A DNA stretch of 38,153 nt from Candidatus Cloacimonadota bacterium (GTDB lineage Bacteria; Cloacimonadota; Cloacimonadia; JGIOTU-2). Within the stretch, counting starts at the first letter, position 1. Each line of letters starts with the position of its first letter. This document shows, in pieces, positions 16,089 through 25,575 of this stretch. A model generated the notes under the pieces. The model did not search any database and was not told where the DNA came from. It worked only from the letters and a program-made list of their open reading frames with translations. The translations under genes were made by a program, and so were the position numbers. The DNA is taken from positions 1 through 38,153 of the forward strand of contig JACNJR010000039.1 in the NCBI GenBank assembly GCA_014382495.1, given 5' to 3'.

Positions 16089-17423
16089 TTATCCGCTAAT
16101 ATCCATTGTTTTAATCAAAATTGACGGCGAACCAATTGAGTTCATATTGAATTTTAAATTATTCCCAATCGCAATGATATTTTGAAGAAGTTGAAAAAAA
16201 TTTCCTGAAATCGTGAAATTATGAACAGGATATTTTCTTTCACCATTTTCGTAATAGAATCCTTCTGCTCCGATAGAGAAATCGCCAGAAATCGAATTGC
16301 AGCCGCTATGCAAACCAGAAAGTGAAACAATTTCCACACATTTTGGATAGAATTTATACAAATCTTTTTCTGAAGAAGTTCCATTTTTTATGAAAAAATT
16401 TGATGGAGATATCGTTACGGTGCTTTTATATGAACGGCCCGCATTTCCTGTGGATTTGGTTTTATCCTTCTTCGCAGTAATGCTGTTATGGAGATAAGAT
16501 TGAAGCGTTCCATTCGAGATTATTTCTGTCGTTTGAGATGGGTAACCTTCGTCGTCAAAGGGTCTTGTGGAAAAACCGTTTTTAAGCAATGCGTCATCTG
16601 AGATTGAAACAATGTCGTTTGCAATTTTGCTTTTTAATTTTCCTTTTAGGAGAGAAAGTCCGTCTTGAACCGCTTTTGCGGAAAAGATATTTGAAAATGT
16701 TGAGAGAATGTCGGCTCCCATTTCATTATTAAAAATTACAGGATATTTTCCAGATTTAATCTCTTGTGCTCCAAGAAGTTCCAAAGCTTTTTTGGCGCTT
16801 TCTTCCCCAATTTCTTTTGAATTAATTTTGCTAAAATCATCGGAAATTTTGTAGAAATATCCAGATTTTGTCTCTTTCCCGCCTTGTGCCAAACACATCG
16901 CATATCCATAAGCAGCGTTTCCAACATACTCTTTTTGTAATCCTTTTGAATTCGCAATTTTCGTAAACATTTTGTCGTTTCCAATTGAATTGTATGGAAC
17001 ATTTACAACTTTTTTATCAAAATTATGAGCGCTTTTTTCCATCAGTTTTACTTTTTCGATTTTTTCTTTAACATTAACTTTTTCAATTTCAGGATGAAAT
17101 ATTTCCAATTTTTTTTCTATATCAGGATAATTTTCGAATTCAATAATATCGTCAGTTTCGATGTATTCTGCATTCTCTTTTGCTTTTACCATCGTAGTTT
17201 CCAACGATTGTTTGTCTAATTTTTCCGTATATGCATATCCTGCAGAATTGCCGATTACAACTCTGATTCCGAGTCCAATTGAATCTGCATATTTGAAACT
17301 TTCGACTTTTTGCCTGAAACTTTTTACTGAGAAGGAATTTTCTTGAGTTAAAAATACATCAAATTTTTGAATATTTTTTTTCTTTGCGATATCGAATATT
17401 TGTTCAAATTCTTTATCAAACAT
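16089..17423 (-). CDS. pmbA: PmbA/TldE-type subunit of the TldD-TldE protease
   Basis: The 444-residue member of the TldD/PmbA family lacks the HExxxH metal motif found in the partner gene product, as expected for TldE/PmbA. It keeps family blocks such as GLGIRVVIGNSAGYAYTEKL, NSKGLQKEY, a GKYPVIFNNEMGADIL segment, and the C-terminal SGCNSISGDFSIGAEGFY then GNFFQLLQNIIAIGNNLKF. TldD and TldE form a heterodimeric metalloprotease that degrades unfolded peptides and matures some peptide products in other bacteria. Its start overlaps the tldD stop by one base (TAATG). Confidence 0.93.
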   Translation of the reverse strand: MFDKEFEQIFDIAKKKNIQKFDVFLTQENSFSVKSFRQKVESFKYADSIGLGIRVVIGNSAGYAYTEKLDKQSLETTMVKAKENAEYIETDDIIEFENYPDIEKKLEIFHPEIEKVNVKEKIEKVKLMEKSAHNFDKKVVNVPYNSIGNDKMFTKIANSKGLQKEYVGNAAYGYAMCLAQGGKETKSGYFYKISDDFSKINSKEIGEESAKKALELLGAQEIKSGKYPVIFNNEMGADILSTFSNIFSAKAVQDGLSLLKGKLKSKIANDIVSISDDALLKNGFSTRPFDDEGYPSQTTEIISNGTLQSYLHNSITAKKDKTKSTGNAGRSYKSTVTISPSNFFIKNGTSSEKDLYKFYPKCVEIVSLSGLHSGCNSISGDFSIGAEGFYYENGERKYPVHNFTISGNFFQLLQNIIAIGNNLKFNMNSIGSPSILIKTMDISG

Positions 17424-18811
17424 TATTTCTCCTTTCTGCCGCCGACGATTATCTCATCGACTTTTATGGAAGGTTGTCCTACGCAGGCTGGCACAGCACC
17501 GCTTACAGAACCGCACATTCCTTCTGAATATTTCAAATCTGTGCTGACCATACTTATTTTATGTAAAATTTTTGCACCATTTCCAATCAGAGTAGCGCCA
17601 CGAACAGGTTTAGTGATTTTTCCATTTTTGATTAGATATCCTTCTGAAATCGCAAAATTGAAATCTCCAGTTCCTGGCAGGACAGAACCTCCGCCCATTT
17701 TTTTTGCGTAAATTCCAAAATCAATAGATGCAATCATATCTTCAAATTTGTCATTTCCCGGAGCGATGTAAGTGTTTCGCATTCTGGAAGTTGGAGCAAA
17801 TTTATAAGATTGCCTTCTTCCGCTTCCTGTAGATTCCATTCCGATTTTTTTTCCACCCAATTTGTCAATCATAAAGGATTTTAGAATTCCATTTTTTATC
17901 AATATCGTTCTTTGCGTGGGATTTCCTTCATCGTCAATAGTTGTGGAACCCCACAAATTTGGGACTGTGCCGTCGTCAATTGCAGTTACACATTTATTTG
18001 CAATTTGTTTGTTCATTTTATCTGCGAAAACCGAAGCACCTTTTGCTACGCCTGTGGTCTCCAAAGAGTGTCCGCACGCTTCGTGGAAAATAACTCCGCC
18101 AAATCCATTTCCGATGATGACAGGAAATTTTCCGCTTGGTGCATAATCTGCCAAAAGCATTTTCTTTGCTTGTTCTGCAACTTTTTCTCCAAGTTTTTGT
18201 GGATTGATGCTTTTGAAAAATTCATATCCTTTGAATGCTCCTGGGCCATCTCCGCCTGTCTGCATCTCGCCATTTTTGCTCGCAATTGAATACGCTGCAA
18301 TTCTGGCATAAATTCTTTCGTCGCTTTTGAAAACGCCTTCGCTATTTGCGATTTGGACTTTTTGCACTTTCTCTAAATAGTTGACATTTACTTGAGAAAT
18401 GAGTTCAGAATACCTTCGAGCGGAATTATCAATTTTTCTCATAAAATCGATTTTTTCACTTTTTGAAATTTCGTCAAAAGGAATTTTAATTTTATGCGGT
18501 GAAATGACTTTTTCGCTCATTAAATCAATTTTCAGAATTTCATTTTTCCCAGCATCCGCTTTACTTACGGCATCTGCGGCGGCAAGAAGAGATTTTTCAG
18601 AAAGATTATTCGTGAAAGCGTAAATTGCTTTCGTGCCGTAAAATACTCTAATTCCAGCACCAAAATCATTTCCTTCGATTGAGTTTTTGATTTTCCTGTC
18701 CAACAATTGAATCTTCGATTCGAATGTGTCTTCCACAAAAACTTCTGCGAAATCGGCTCCATTCGATAATGCCTTTAACAGCACTTTTTCTAACAACATT
18801 TTTTTTATCAT
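17423..18811 (-). CDS. tldD: TldD metalloprotease subunit
   Basis: This is the catalytic subunit of the TldD-TldE protease, with 462 residues. The zinc motif HEACGH (residues 243-248, HExxxH) is intact. Other family blocks are GAGIRVFYGTKAIYAFTN, VIIGNGFGGVIFHE, DDEGNPTQRTILIKNGIL and the C-terminal GMCGSVSGAVPACVGQPS. The start at 18811 has a ggagg Shine-Dalgarno 5 nt upstream; Met5 is a possible alternative. It is first in the tldD-pmbA-amidase unit and divergent from queD. Confidence 0.95.
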   Translation of the reverse strand: MIKKMLLEKVLLKALSNGADFAEVFVEDTFESKIQLLDRKIKNSIEGNDFGAGIRVFYGTKAIYAFTNNLSEKSLLAAADAVSKADAGKNEILKIDLMSEKVISPHKIKIPFDEISKSEKIDFMRKIDNSARRYSELISQVNVNYLEKVQKVQIANSEGVFKSDERIYARIAAYSIASKNGEMQTGGDGPGAFKGYEFFKSINPQKLGEKVAEQAKKMLLADYAPSGKFPVIIGNGFGGVIFHEACGHSLETTGVAKGASVFADKMNKQIANKCVTAIDDGTVPNLWGSTTIDDEGNPTQRTILIKNGILKSFMIDKLGGKKIGMESTGSGRRQSYKFAPTSRMRNTYIAPGNDKFEDMIASIDFGIYAKKMGGGSVLPGTGDFNFAISEGYLIKNGKITKPVRGATLIGNGAKILHKISMVSTDLKYSEGMCGSVSGAVPACVGQPSIKVDEIIVGGRKEK

Positions 18812-18853
18812 TTATCCTCCAATTTAATTACAGGTTAAAGTTCATATTAAGTA

Positions 18854-18876
18854 TGTCAAGAAAAAAAATTTTGACA
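18854..18876. promoter_or_regulatory. Back-to-back TTGACA elements between tldD and queD
   Basis: An inverted pair TGTCAA (18854-18859) and TTGACA (18871-18876) places one perfect -35 consensus toward each divergent gene. No good TATAAT match lies 16-18 nt beyond either, so the promoter call is tentative. Confidence 0.35.
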
Positions 18877-18918
18877 ATTATTATTGAATATCTGAATTTA
18901 GGTTTTTTGGAGAAAGCA

Positions 18919-19299
18919 ATGTATAAATTAAATATTTTCAGCAATTTCAGTGCGGCTCACAAACTCATCGACTATGAAGGTGATTGTGCCAATCTTCACG
19001 GACATAATTGGAAAGTTAGATTAGAAATAATCTGCAAAAAAACTGACTCAATTGGCTTAACAATTGATTTCAAAATTTTGAAGAAAAAATTTAACAAGAT
19101 TCTTGCTAAATTTGACCATAAAAATTTGAATGAATTAGAATATTTTAAGGATAAAAATCCCACTTCTGAAAATATTGCTAAACTGCTTTACAGAAAGGTT
19201 TTGGTAGATTTTTCTGATTCAAATTGTAAAGTAAATGAAATCGAAATTTGGGAATCAGAAAAGTATTCAATTATTTACAAACCAGATGAGAATAATTAA
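18919..19299 (+). CDS. queD: 6-carboxy-5,6,7,8-tetrahydropterin synthase (QueD/PTPS family)
   Basis: The 126-residue PTPS-fold enzyme has zinc ligands His14 (FSAAHKL) and His27/His29 (LHGHNW), and the catalytic-type Cys23 in CANLHGH (the CxxxHGH pattern of QueD). Later blocks are LTIDFKILKK, FDHKNLNEL, NPTSENIAKLL and a final EIEIWESEKYS. It probably makes the 7-deazaguanine precursor for queuosine, though no other queuosine genes are in the window. I chose the ATG at 18919 (ggagaaagca before it). The longer open frame from 18724 runs back into tldD and has no family similarity. Its 3' end overlaps engB by 14 bp. Confidence 0.9.
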   Translation: MYKLNIFSNFSAAHKLIDYEGDCANLHGHNWKVRLEIICKKTDSIGLTIDFKILKKKFNKILAKFDHKNLNELEYFKDKNPTSENIAKLLYRKVLVDFSDSNCKVNEIEIWESEKYSIIYKPDENN

Positions 19300-19897
19300 T
19301 TCGGAATTTATTTGCAGTGCGTTTTTTTATCGGCAATTGGAGACATCTAATTTGGCTGAAATTGCTTTTATTGGAAAATCAAATGTCGGAAAATCATCTT
19401 TAATAAATACGCTTTTGAATAGAAAAAATCTTGCTCAAATAAGCAAAAAACCAGGAAAAACTCGTTCTATCAATCTTTATAAAATTGAATATTTTAATTC
19501 TGTAAAAAATAGGAATAATATGATTTTTGCTGACCTTCCCGGATATGGCTATGCAAAAGTTTCTGCTAATGAAAAAAGTTCTTGGAAAATACTTGTAGAA
19601 AGCTATTTACAGAATCGAACAAATCTTTGCGGAGTTGTAATTATCGTTGATATTAGACATTCGCTAAATGAAAAAGATGTCCAGGCAATAGAATTGATAA
19701 AATCTTACGAAAAACCATTTCTACTAATTGCTACAAAGTGTGATAAATTGAGCAAATCAAAAATCTCGCAATCTCTTAACTCGCTGAAACAAAGTTGTTT
19801 AGCAAATAAAAATGTTCAAATAATTAAATTCTCCTCCAAAAATTCTCTTGGCAAAAATGATGTAATTAATTGGATAAATGGAAGGATAAAATGTTAG
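19286..19897 (+). CDS. engB: Ribosome biogenesis GTP-binding protein EngB (YsxC)
   Basis: The 203-residue small GTPase is needed for 50S ribosomal subunit assembly. The motifs are G1 GKSNVGKSS (about 30-38), G3 DLPGYGYA, G4 as TKCDKL, and the family-specific KPGKTRSINLY switch I and DIRHSL segments. I chose the ATG at 19286, which begins MRIINSEFICSAF, the expected N-terminus. The longer frame from 19235 re-reads queD. It overlaps queD by 14 bp and dxs by 7 bp, so translation is probably coupled. Confidence 0.95.
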   Translation: MRIINSEFICSAFFYRQLETSNLAEIAFIGKSNVGKSSLINTLLNRKNLAQISKKPGKTRSINLYKIEYFNSVKNRNNMIFADLPGYGYAKVSANEKSSWKILVESYLQNRTNLCGVVIIVDIRHSLNEKDVQAIELIKSYEKPFLLIATKCDKLSKSKISQSLNSLKQSCLANKNVQIIKFSSKNSLGKNDVINWINGRIKC

Positions 19898-21753
19898 AAA
19901 AAGTTAAAACCCCAAAAGATGTAAAAAATCTGAATTTTAATGAATTAAAAATTTTATGCGAAGATGTTCGCAAAAGGATGATTGATGTTGTTTCGCGCAC
20001 CGGCGGGCATATAGCACCAAGTTTAGGAACTGTTGAATTGACAGTTTCTTTGCTCAAAGTTTTCGATCCTCTAAAAACCAGAATCGTTTGGGATGTTGGT
20101 CATCAATCGTACGCATACAAAATTTTGACTGACAGAAATGAGCGTTTCGAAACATTAAGACAATATGGTGGAATTAGCGGATTTAACAATATTTTTGAAA
20201 GCAAATATGACGCCTTTGGTGTTGGACATAGCAGCACTTCAATTTCCGCCGCCTTGGGTATTTACATCGGAAAAGAGCTTCAAAATATGACGGAAAAAGT
20301 TGTCGCCATAATCGGTGATGGTGCAATGTCCGCTGGCGAAGCTTTTGAAGGATTGAATAACATCGGCGGAATGAACAAAAATGTGATAATTATTCTGAAT
20401 GATAACAAAATGTCAATCTCCAAAAATGTAGGCGCAATGCATCATTACCTGGCAAATATCCTAACCGGTAAGCGATATAACAAAATCAAAAAAGAAGTTT
20501 GGGATGCTGTCCAAAAATTCCCCGCATTTGTCAGAAACCGACTTGTAAAAAATGTCAGAAGATTAGAGGAAAGCATCTTAAATATGATTATTCCTAATAG
20601 CCTTTTCGAAGATTTGGGCTTCAAATACATCGGACCAATTGATGGGCATAATATACAGGTTTTAACCAAAATTTTATCAAACGTGAAAAAAAATGTGGAA
20701 GTCCCTTGCCTTGTGCACATTGTGACAAAAAAGGGCAAAGGTTTCAAATTTTCCGAAAAGGATGCGACAAAGTTTCATGGCATATCTCCATTTAATGACG
20801 AAACCGGCAAAAAAAAGGGTACAAGTTCCGCAAAATCTTATAGCCAAGTTTTCGGCAAAACTATGATGGATATTGTCAAAAAAGATGAAAAGGTTGTTGC
20901 AATAACTGCTGCGATGGCGCCAGGAACGGGTTTGGACAAATATGCAAAGAAATTTCCAGATAAATTTTTCGATGTCGGAATTGCCGAACAACATGCAGTA
21001 ACTTTCGCTGCTGGACTAGCCATTGAGGGGATTAAACCATTTGTTGCGATTTACTCGACTTTTTTACAAAGAGCATATGACCAGATAATTCACGATGTTG
21101 CCTTGCAAAAACTGCCCGTAAGATTTGCTCTTGATAGAGGTGGTCTTGTCGGAGAAGATGGTCCTACGCATCACGGAGCTTTCGATTTGTCCTATTTGCG
21201 ATGTATTCCAAATATGACAATTATGGCTCCGAAAGATGGAAATGAATTCGAAAAAATGTTAAAATTTATGCAAATATTCCAAGATGGTCCAATCGCAATC
21301 CGTTATCCTCGCGGAAATGTAGATAATTTCCCTGAACTTTCAGCGAATGAAATTACTTACGGAAAATCAGAATTGGTTTTTTCTGGCGAGAAAACAGCGA
21401 TTATAACTATCGGTTCAACTTTCAAAATCGGTTATGAATTACACAAAATGCTGAAAAATAAAAGTAGTCAACCATTTTTGATAAATGCACGATTTGTCAA
21501 ACCGATTGATTCTGAAATGCTGCAACTTCTGTCAGAGAAGAAAGTTGAAAAAATTATTACAATTGAAAATAATTCTAAAAAGGGTGGATTTGGTTCAGGA
21601 ATTTTAGAAAAAGTAAATGAATTAGGTCTGAAATTTAATATTAAAATTTTTGGAATTCCCGACAATTTCATTACTTACGGCGAAACTGATAAATTATACA
21701 ATTCCATTGGATTAAACGCGAAAGATATTTTCAACACTTTGACGAAAAAATGA
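19891..21753 (+). CDS. dxs: 1-deoxy-D-xylulose-5-phosphate synthase
   Basis: The TPP-dependent enzyme condenses pyruvate and glyceraldehyde-3-phosphate, the first step of the MEP isoprenoid pathway and also a source for thiamine and pyridoxal. It has 620 residues. It shows VWDVGHQSYAYKIL, GVGHSSTSISAALG, the TPP/Mg motif GDGAMSAGEAFEGLNN...NDNKMSIS, and the transketolase-type C-terminal half (FDVGIAEQHAVTFAAGLA, DRGGLVGEDGPTHHGAFDL, IRYPRGN). The ATG at 19891 has a ggaagg Shine-Dalgarno inside engB. A TTG at 19870 is a weaker alternative. The stop overlaps mnmE as ATGA. Confidence 0.97.
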   Translation: MLEKVKTPKDVKNLNFNELKILCEDVRKRMIDVVSRTGGHIAPSLGTVELTVSLLKVFDPLKTRIVWDVGHQSYAYKILTDRNERFETLRQYGGISGFNNIFESKYDAFGVGHSSTSISAALGIYIGKELQNMTEKVVAIIGDGAMSAGEAFEGLNNIGGMNKNVIIILNDNKMSISKNVGAMHHYLANILTGKRYNKIKKEVWDAVQKFPAFVRNRLVKNVRRLEESILNMIIPNSLFEDLGFKYIGPIDGHNIQVLTKILSNVKKNVEVPCLVHIVTKKGKGFKFSEKDATKFHGISPFNDETGKKKGTSSAKSYSQVFGKTMMDIVKKDEKVVAITAAMAPGTGLDKYAKKFPDKFFDVGIAEQHAVTFAAGLAIEGIKPFVAIYSTFLQRAYDQIIHDVALQKLPVRFALDRGGLVGEDGPTHHGAFDLSYLRCIPNMTIMAPKDGNEFEKMLKFMQIFQDGPIAIRYPRGNVDNFPELSANEITYGKSELVFSGEKTAIITIGSTFKIGYELHKMLKNKSSQPFLINARFVKPIDSEMLQLLSEKKVEKIITIENNSKKGGFGSGILEKVNELGLKFNIKIFGIPDNFITYGETDKLYNSIGLNAKDIFNTLTKK

Positions 21754-23096
21754 ATAAACATAATAGCACAATTGCTGCAATTTCAACACCGGCGGGAATC
21801 GGCGGAATTTCTATTGTTAGAATGAGCGGTTCAAAAAGTATCAGTATTTTATCTAAATCACTTAAATGCAAAACTTTACCAAAAAACTTCCGGACAAATT
21901 CCATTCATCATGGAAAATTTGTTGATTCGGGAAAAATCATCGATGATGTAATGGTTTCCGTGTTTATTTCACCAAACAGTTATACCGGCGAAGATATTGT
22001 CGAAATTAATTGTCATGGTGGAAATTTTGTAACTCACAGAATTTTACAAATATTGTTGAAAAATGGTGCGCAGATAGCAAAACCTGGAGAATTCACAAAA
22101 CGAGCTTTTCTAAATGGAAAAATGGATCTTACTGAGGCAGAGGCAGTTATAGACCTGATTCATTCCAAAACGAAACATTCCCAAGAAGTAGCAATTTCTC
22201 AACTTGAAGGTAAACTTTATTCATCAATAAAAAAAATCTTGAATAAAATTACAACTTTGCGTACTGAAATCGAGCTAAATATTGATTTTTCAGAACAAGG
22301 ATTGGAGAAAATCAACTTCAAAGAATTATTAGAAAAACTTAGGATTATCAAAAAAGAAATCGAATTGCTTGTGAATACCGGCAATGAAGGAATAATTTTA
22401 AATGAAGGTTATAGGGTTGTAATTGCTGGCGAATCGAATGCTGGCAAATCCAGCATTTTCAATAAGTTAGTGGAAAACGAACGATCAATTGTTACAGATA
22501 TTCCCGGCACAACAAGAGATTATATTGAAGAAGATATTTCTCTTCAAGGATATTTGATAAAAGTGTTTGATACTGCTGGTTTGCGGAAAAGCAATAACAA
22601 AATTGAAAATGTTGGGATAGAAAAAAGTTTCAGCATAATTAATAAAGCACATTTACTTTTGTGGGTACACGATATAACTGCTAACATAAAAAGTTCGATG
22701 AAATCACAATTAAACGATAAAGATTTTATTGAAGTTTTTAACAAAATAGATCTTGTGAAAAATAAAACGATCTACAAAAACTCATCTATAGCTTATGTTT
22801 CAGCACTTACGGGGGAAGGTATTGACAAACTAAAAGCAAAAATTATAAGTAAAATAGATGTTAACAAATATGACATTTCGAATGGTTTGATTAGCAACTC
22901 AAGGCAACTTGCAGCTGCTACAAAAGGGTTAAAAGCACTCAAAAAAGCAATGAAAGCTACTCAAGAAAAAATAGGTTTAGAATTTATTGCGTTTGATTTA
23001 AGAACAGCAAGTAAAGCTTTAGAAGAAATTATCGGTAAAATCACAAGCGATGAAATTATTAATTCCATTTTTGATAAATTTTGTGTTGGAAAATAG
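21750..23096 (+). CDS. mnmE: tRNA modification GTPase MnmE
   Basis: MnmE works with MnmG to place the carboxymethylaminomethyl-type group on wobble uridine-34 of certain tRNAs. The 448-residue protein has the N-terminal THF-binding domain (IAAISTPAGIGGISIVRMSG, PNSYTGEDIVEINCHGG), the G domain with G1 GESNAGKSS from residue 227, the switch region DIPGTTRDYIEE and DTAGLR, and a helical C-terminus ending IFDKFCVGK. The terminal CxGK motif, needed for activity, is present as CVGK. The parS-like sequence begins within its stop codon. Confidence 0.97.
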   Translation: MNKHNSTIAAISTPAGIGGISIVRMSGSKSISILSKSLKCKTLPKNFRTNSIHHGKFVDSGKIIDDVMVSVFISPNSYTGEDIVEINCHGGNFVTHRILQILLKNGAQIAKPGEFTKRAFLNGKMDLTEAEAVIDLIHSKTKHSQEVAISQLEGKLYSSIKKILNKITTLRTEIELNIDFSEQGLEKINFKELLEKLRIIKKEIELLVNTGNEGIILNEGYRVVIAGESNAGKSSIFNKLVENERSIVTDIPGTTRDYIEEDISLQGYLIKVFDTAGLRKSNNKIENVGIEKSFSIINKAHLLLWVHDITANIKSSMKSQLNDKDFIEVFNKIDLVKNKTIYKNSSIAYVSALTGEGIDKLKAKIISKIDVNKYDISNGLISNSRQLAAATKGLKALKKAMKATQEKIGLEFIAFDLRTASKALEEIIGKITSDEIINSIFDKFCVGK

Positions 23097-23110
23097 TTTC
23101 ACGTGAAACA
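23095..23110. other. parS-like centromere site
   Basis: The 16-mer AGTTTCACGTGAAACA differs at only its first base from the Bacillus-type parS consensus TGTTTCACGTGAAACA. Positions 23096-23109 are a perfect 14-bp palindrome. It fills most of the gap between mnmE and mnmG, 2.5-4 kb upstream of parA and parB encoded here, as expected for a chromosomal ParB-binding site near the origin. I saw no second copy in the window, but I could not search exhaustively. Confidence 0.88.
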
Positions 23111-23120
23111 TTCTTAAAAA

Positions 23121-24944
23121 ATGAATATAATTTATGATATAATTGTAGTTGGCGGCGGTCACGCTGGTTGCGAGGCTGCGGTTGCTGCTGCTAAACGCGG
23201 GGCAAATACACTTCTTTTTGTGATTAAACTCGAAACAATCGGGCGAATGTCTTGCAATCCAGCTGTTGGTGGACTTGCTAAGGGACATCTCGCGCGAGAA
23301 ATAGACGCACTTGGTGGCGTTATCGGCCAATGTATCGATAAAACAGGAATTCATTTTCGAATGCTGAACAAGAGCAAAGGTCCAGCTGTTTGGGCACCGC
23401 GTGCTCAGGCAGATAGAATGAATTATCAGCTTGAAATGCGTTCGATTGTAGAACATCAAAATAATCTCGAAATCAAAGAAGCATTGGTTGAAGAATTGCT
23501 TATCAAAAATGGTGAAGTAAAAGGAGTAAAAACACAGTATCAGCAGAAGTATTTTAGCAAAATAGTAATTCTCGCGCCTGGAACTTTTTTGAGAGGGAAA
23601 ATTCATATCGGTTTAAAAAAATATTCCTCGGGAAGAGCTGGCGAGTTTTCTTCTGAAAAACTATCAAAATCACTTCAAAAAAACGGAATAAATCTTTCTC
23701 GATTTAAGACCGGAACCCCACCACGACTTGATTCACGCACTCTTGATTTTTCAAAACTTGAAGAACAATTTCCTGATAAACCACCCGTAAAATTCTCATT
23801 TTATACCAACATCAAACCAAAAAATTCTGTAAGCTGTTTTTTAACTTCAACTAATTCCAAAACTCACAAAATCATATCAAAAAATCTGAAAAAATCTTCA
23901 CTTTTCAGCGGAAATATCACGGGAATTGGTGCACGATATTGCCCTTCAATCGAAGATAAAATAAAAAAATTTCCAGAAAAAGAACAACATCAAATTTTTC
24001 TCGAACCTGAAGGTCTGAATACTTTTGAAATTTACGCAAATGGTATTCCTACAAGCTTCTCGCCGAAAATTCAACACAAAATTGTACAATCCATTTCCGG
24101 ACTTGAAAAAGCAAAAATTATGAGATACGGTTACGCAATTGAATATGATTGTGTTCCAACCGAACAAATCTTGATAAGTTTGGAGGCAAAAAAAATCAAA
24201 GGGTTATTTCTTGCCGGCCAAATAAACGGCACCTCAGGTTACGAAGAAGCTGCTGCACAAGGCATTATCGCAGGAATAAATGCAACAAACAAATTGTTAA
24301 AAAAATCCCCAATAATATTAGGAAGAGACAATTCTTACATCGGAGTTTTGATCGATGACATCGTTACAAAGGGCGTCGATGAACCATATAGAATGTTTAC
24401 GGCGCGCGCCGAATATCGCCTTCACTTGCGACAAGATAATGCTGACGAAAGATTGATGCCGCGCGGTTATGAATTAGGACTAATAAGTAAAAAACGATAT
24501 GATAAATTTTGTGATGCACTTAAAATTAAAAAGCGAGAAATTAAAAAATTAAAATCAGAAACTGCCAATTCAAAAGGTAAAAAATCGCACAAAATGATTG
24601 AGGTTTTACGCCGTCCTGAAATAAATTTCGATGATTTGAAAAAATTTGGATATAAAATTAAAAATGATATTTCAGATTCTCTTAAAGAAAAAATTGCTCT
24701 TGAAATAAAATATGAAGGTTATATCAAGCGGCAACTACGCGAGATAGAAAAATTTAATTATCTTGAAACTAAGGAAATTCCGCCCGATTTAGATTATATG
24801 AATTTTAACTCAATCTCTTACGAGGCTCGTGAAAAATTATCGAAAATAAAACCAATCTCAATCGGACAAGCATCAAGAATTCCTGGTGTGACATACGCCG
24901 ATATTTCTGCATTACTCATAAAATTAAAATCCATTTATGGATAA
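23121..24944 (+). CDS. mnmG: tRNA uridine-5-carboxymethylaminomethyl modification enzyme MnmG (GidA)
   Basis: The FAD-dependent partner of MnmE has 607 residues. The FAD-binding motif is VVGGGHAGCEAAVAAAKRG (from about residue 9). Other family blocks are MSCNPAVGGLAKGHLAREID, the tandem-Cys-free region KTGTPPRLD, RYCPSIEDKI, AEYRLHLRQDNAD and the C-terminal PISIGQASRIPGVTYADIS. It follows mnmE by 24 nt with the parS-like site in between, and overlaps rsmG by 8 bp. Confidence 0.97.
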   Translation: MNIIYDIIVVGGGHAGCEAAVAAAKRGANTLLFVIKLETIGRMSCNPAVGGLAKGHLAREIDALGGVIGQCIDKTGIHFRMLNKSKGPAVWAPRAQADRMNYQLEMRSIVEHQNNLEIKEALVEELLIKNGEVKGVKTQYQQKYFSKIVILAPGTFLRGKIHIGLKKYSSGRAGEFSSEKLSKSLQKNGINLSRFKTGTPPRLDSRTLDFSKLEEQFPDKPPVKFSFYTNIKPKNSVSCFLTSTNSKTHKIISKNLKKSSLFSGNITGIGARYCPSIEDKIKKFPEKEQHQIFLEPEGLNTFEIYANGIPTSFSPKIQHKIVQSISGLEKAKIMRYGYAIEYDCVPTEQILISLEAKKIKGLFLAGQINGTSGYEEAAAQGIIAGINATNKLLKKSPIILGRDNSYIGVLIDDIVTKGVDEPYRMFTARAEYRLHLRQDNADERLMPRGYELGLISKKRYDKFCDALKIKKREIKKLKSETANSKGKKSHKMIEVLRRPEINFDDLKKFGYKIKNDISDSLKEKIALEIKYEGYIKRQLREIEKFNYLETKEIPPDLDYMNFNSISYEAREKLSKIKPISIGQASRIPGVTYADISALLIKLKSIYG

Positions 24945-25575
24945 TGATATTGCCGAATTTTCAAATTTTCTTATTACTCATAAATTCTCTTTGGAATTAA
25001 TTGGGAAGTTTAAAATTTATCAATCAATTTTAGCTGAAAAAAATCAAAAATTAAATCTTGTTTCAAAAAAATCATTAGAAAAAGTTTGGATTTCTCATTT
25101 CTTGGATTCAATCCTAATTTGCGATGAGTTCGTCTTTTCTGATAAATCCATTTTGGATTTTGGAACTGGTGCTGGATTTCCCGGAATGCCCCTGAAATTG
25201 CTTTTTCCAAAAATGAATTTATTTCTTTTGGAATCGAAAAGAAAAAAAACACTTTTTCTGCGCTATTTGTCAGAAAAACTTGACTTGCAAAAGACAAAAA
25301 TATTAAATGAACGCATTGAAAATTTAGATGATTCATTTCATAATTTCTTCGATTTTATTTTAGTTAGAGCGGTAAAAATGAAAATAAATTATTATGAAAA
25401 ATGCTTTCAAATGTTGAAAAAAGATGGCGCGATGATATTATATAAAGGAGAAGAAATCAAAACAGAACTTAATAAAATCAATCGTTTGGCATTTTTTGCA
25501 AATGTACAAAATTTTCAAAAAAAGTATTCATTTTTTAAAATAAAAAATTATATTTTGGTACGGAAAAATGGCTGA
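24937..25575 (+). CDS. rsmG: 16S rRNA (guanine-527-N7)-methyltransferase RsmG (GidB)
   Basis: The SAM-dependent enzyme methylates G527 of 16S rRNA. It has 212 residues. Visible blocks are KNQKLNLVS (the usual N-terminal LNLtai region), ISHFLDSI, the SAM-binding loop DFGTGAGFPGMPLKLLFP, LLESKRKKTLFL and LVRAVK. It overlaps mnmG at its start and parA at its end by 8 bp each, which is typical of the mnmG-rsmG-parA order near bacterial origins. Confidence 0.95.
   Translation: MDNDIAEFSNFLITHKFSLELIGKFKIYQSILAEKNQKLNLVSKKSLEKVWISHFLDSILICDEFVFSDKSILDFGTGAGFPGMPLKLLFPKMNLFLLESKRKKTLFLRYLSEKLDLQKTKILNERIENLDDSFHNFFDFILVRAVKMKINYYEKCFQMLKKDGAMILYKGEEIKTELNKINRLAFFANVQNFQKKYSFFKIKNYILVRKNG

Noticed and set aside
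23019-23606. 195-residue minus-strand open frame across the mnmE end and mnmG start
   Set aside because: It crosses two confidently assigned genes and the parS-like site and has no recognisable protein pattern.
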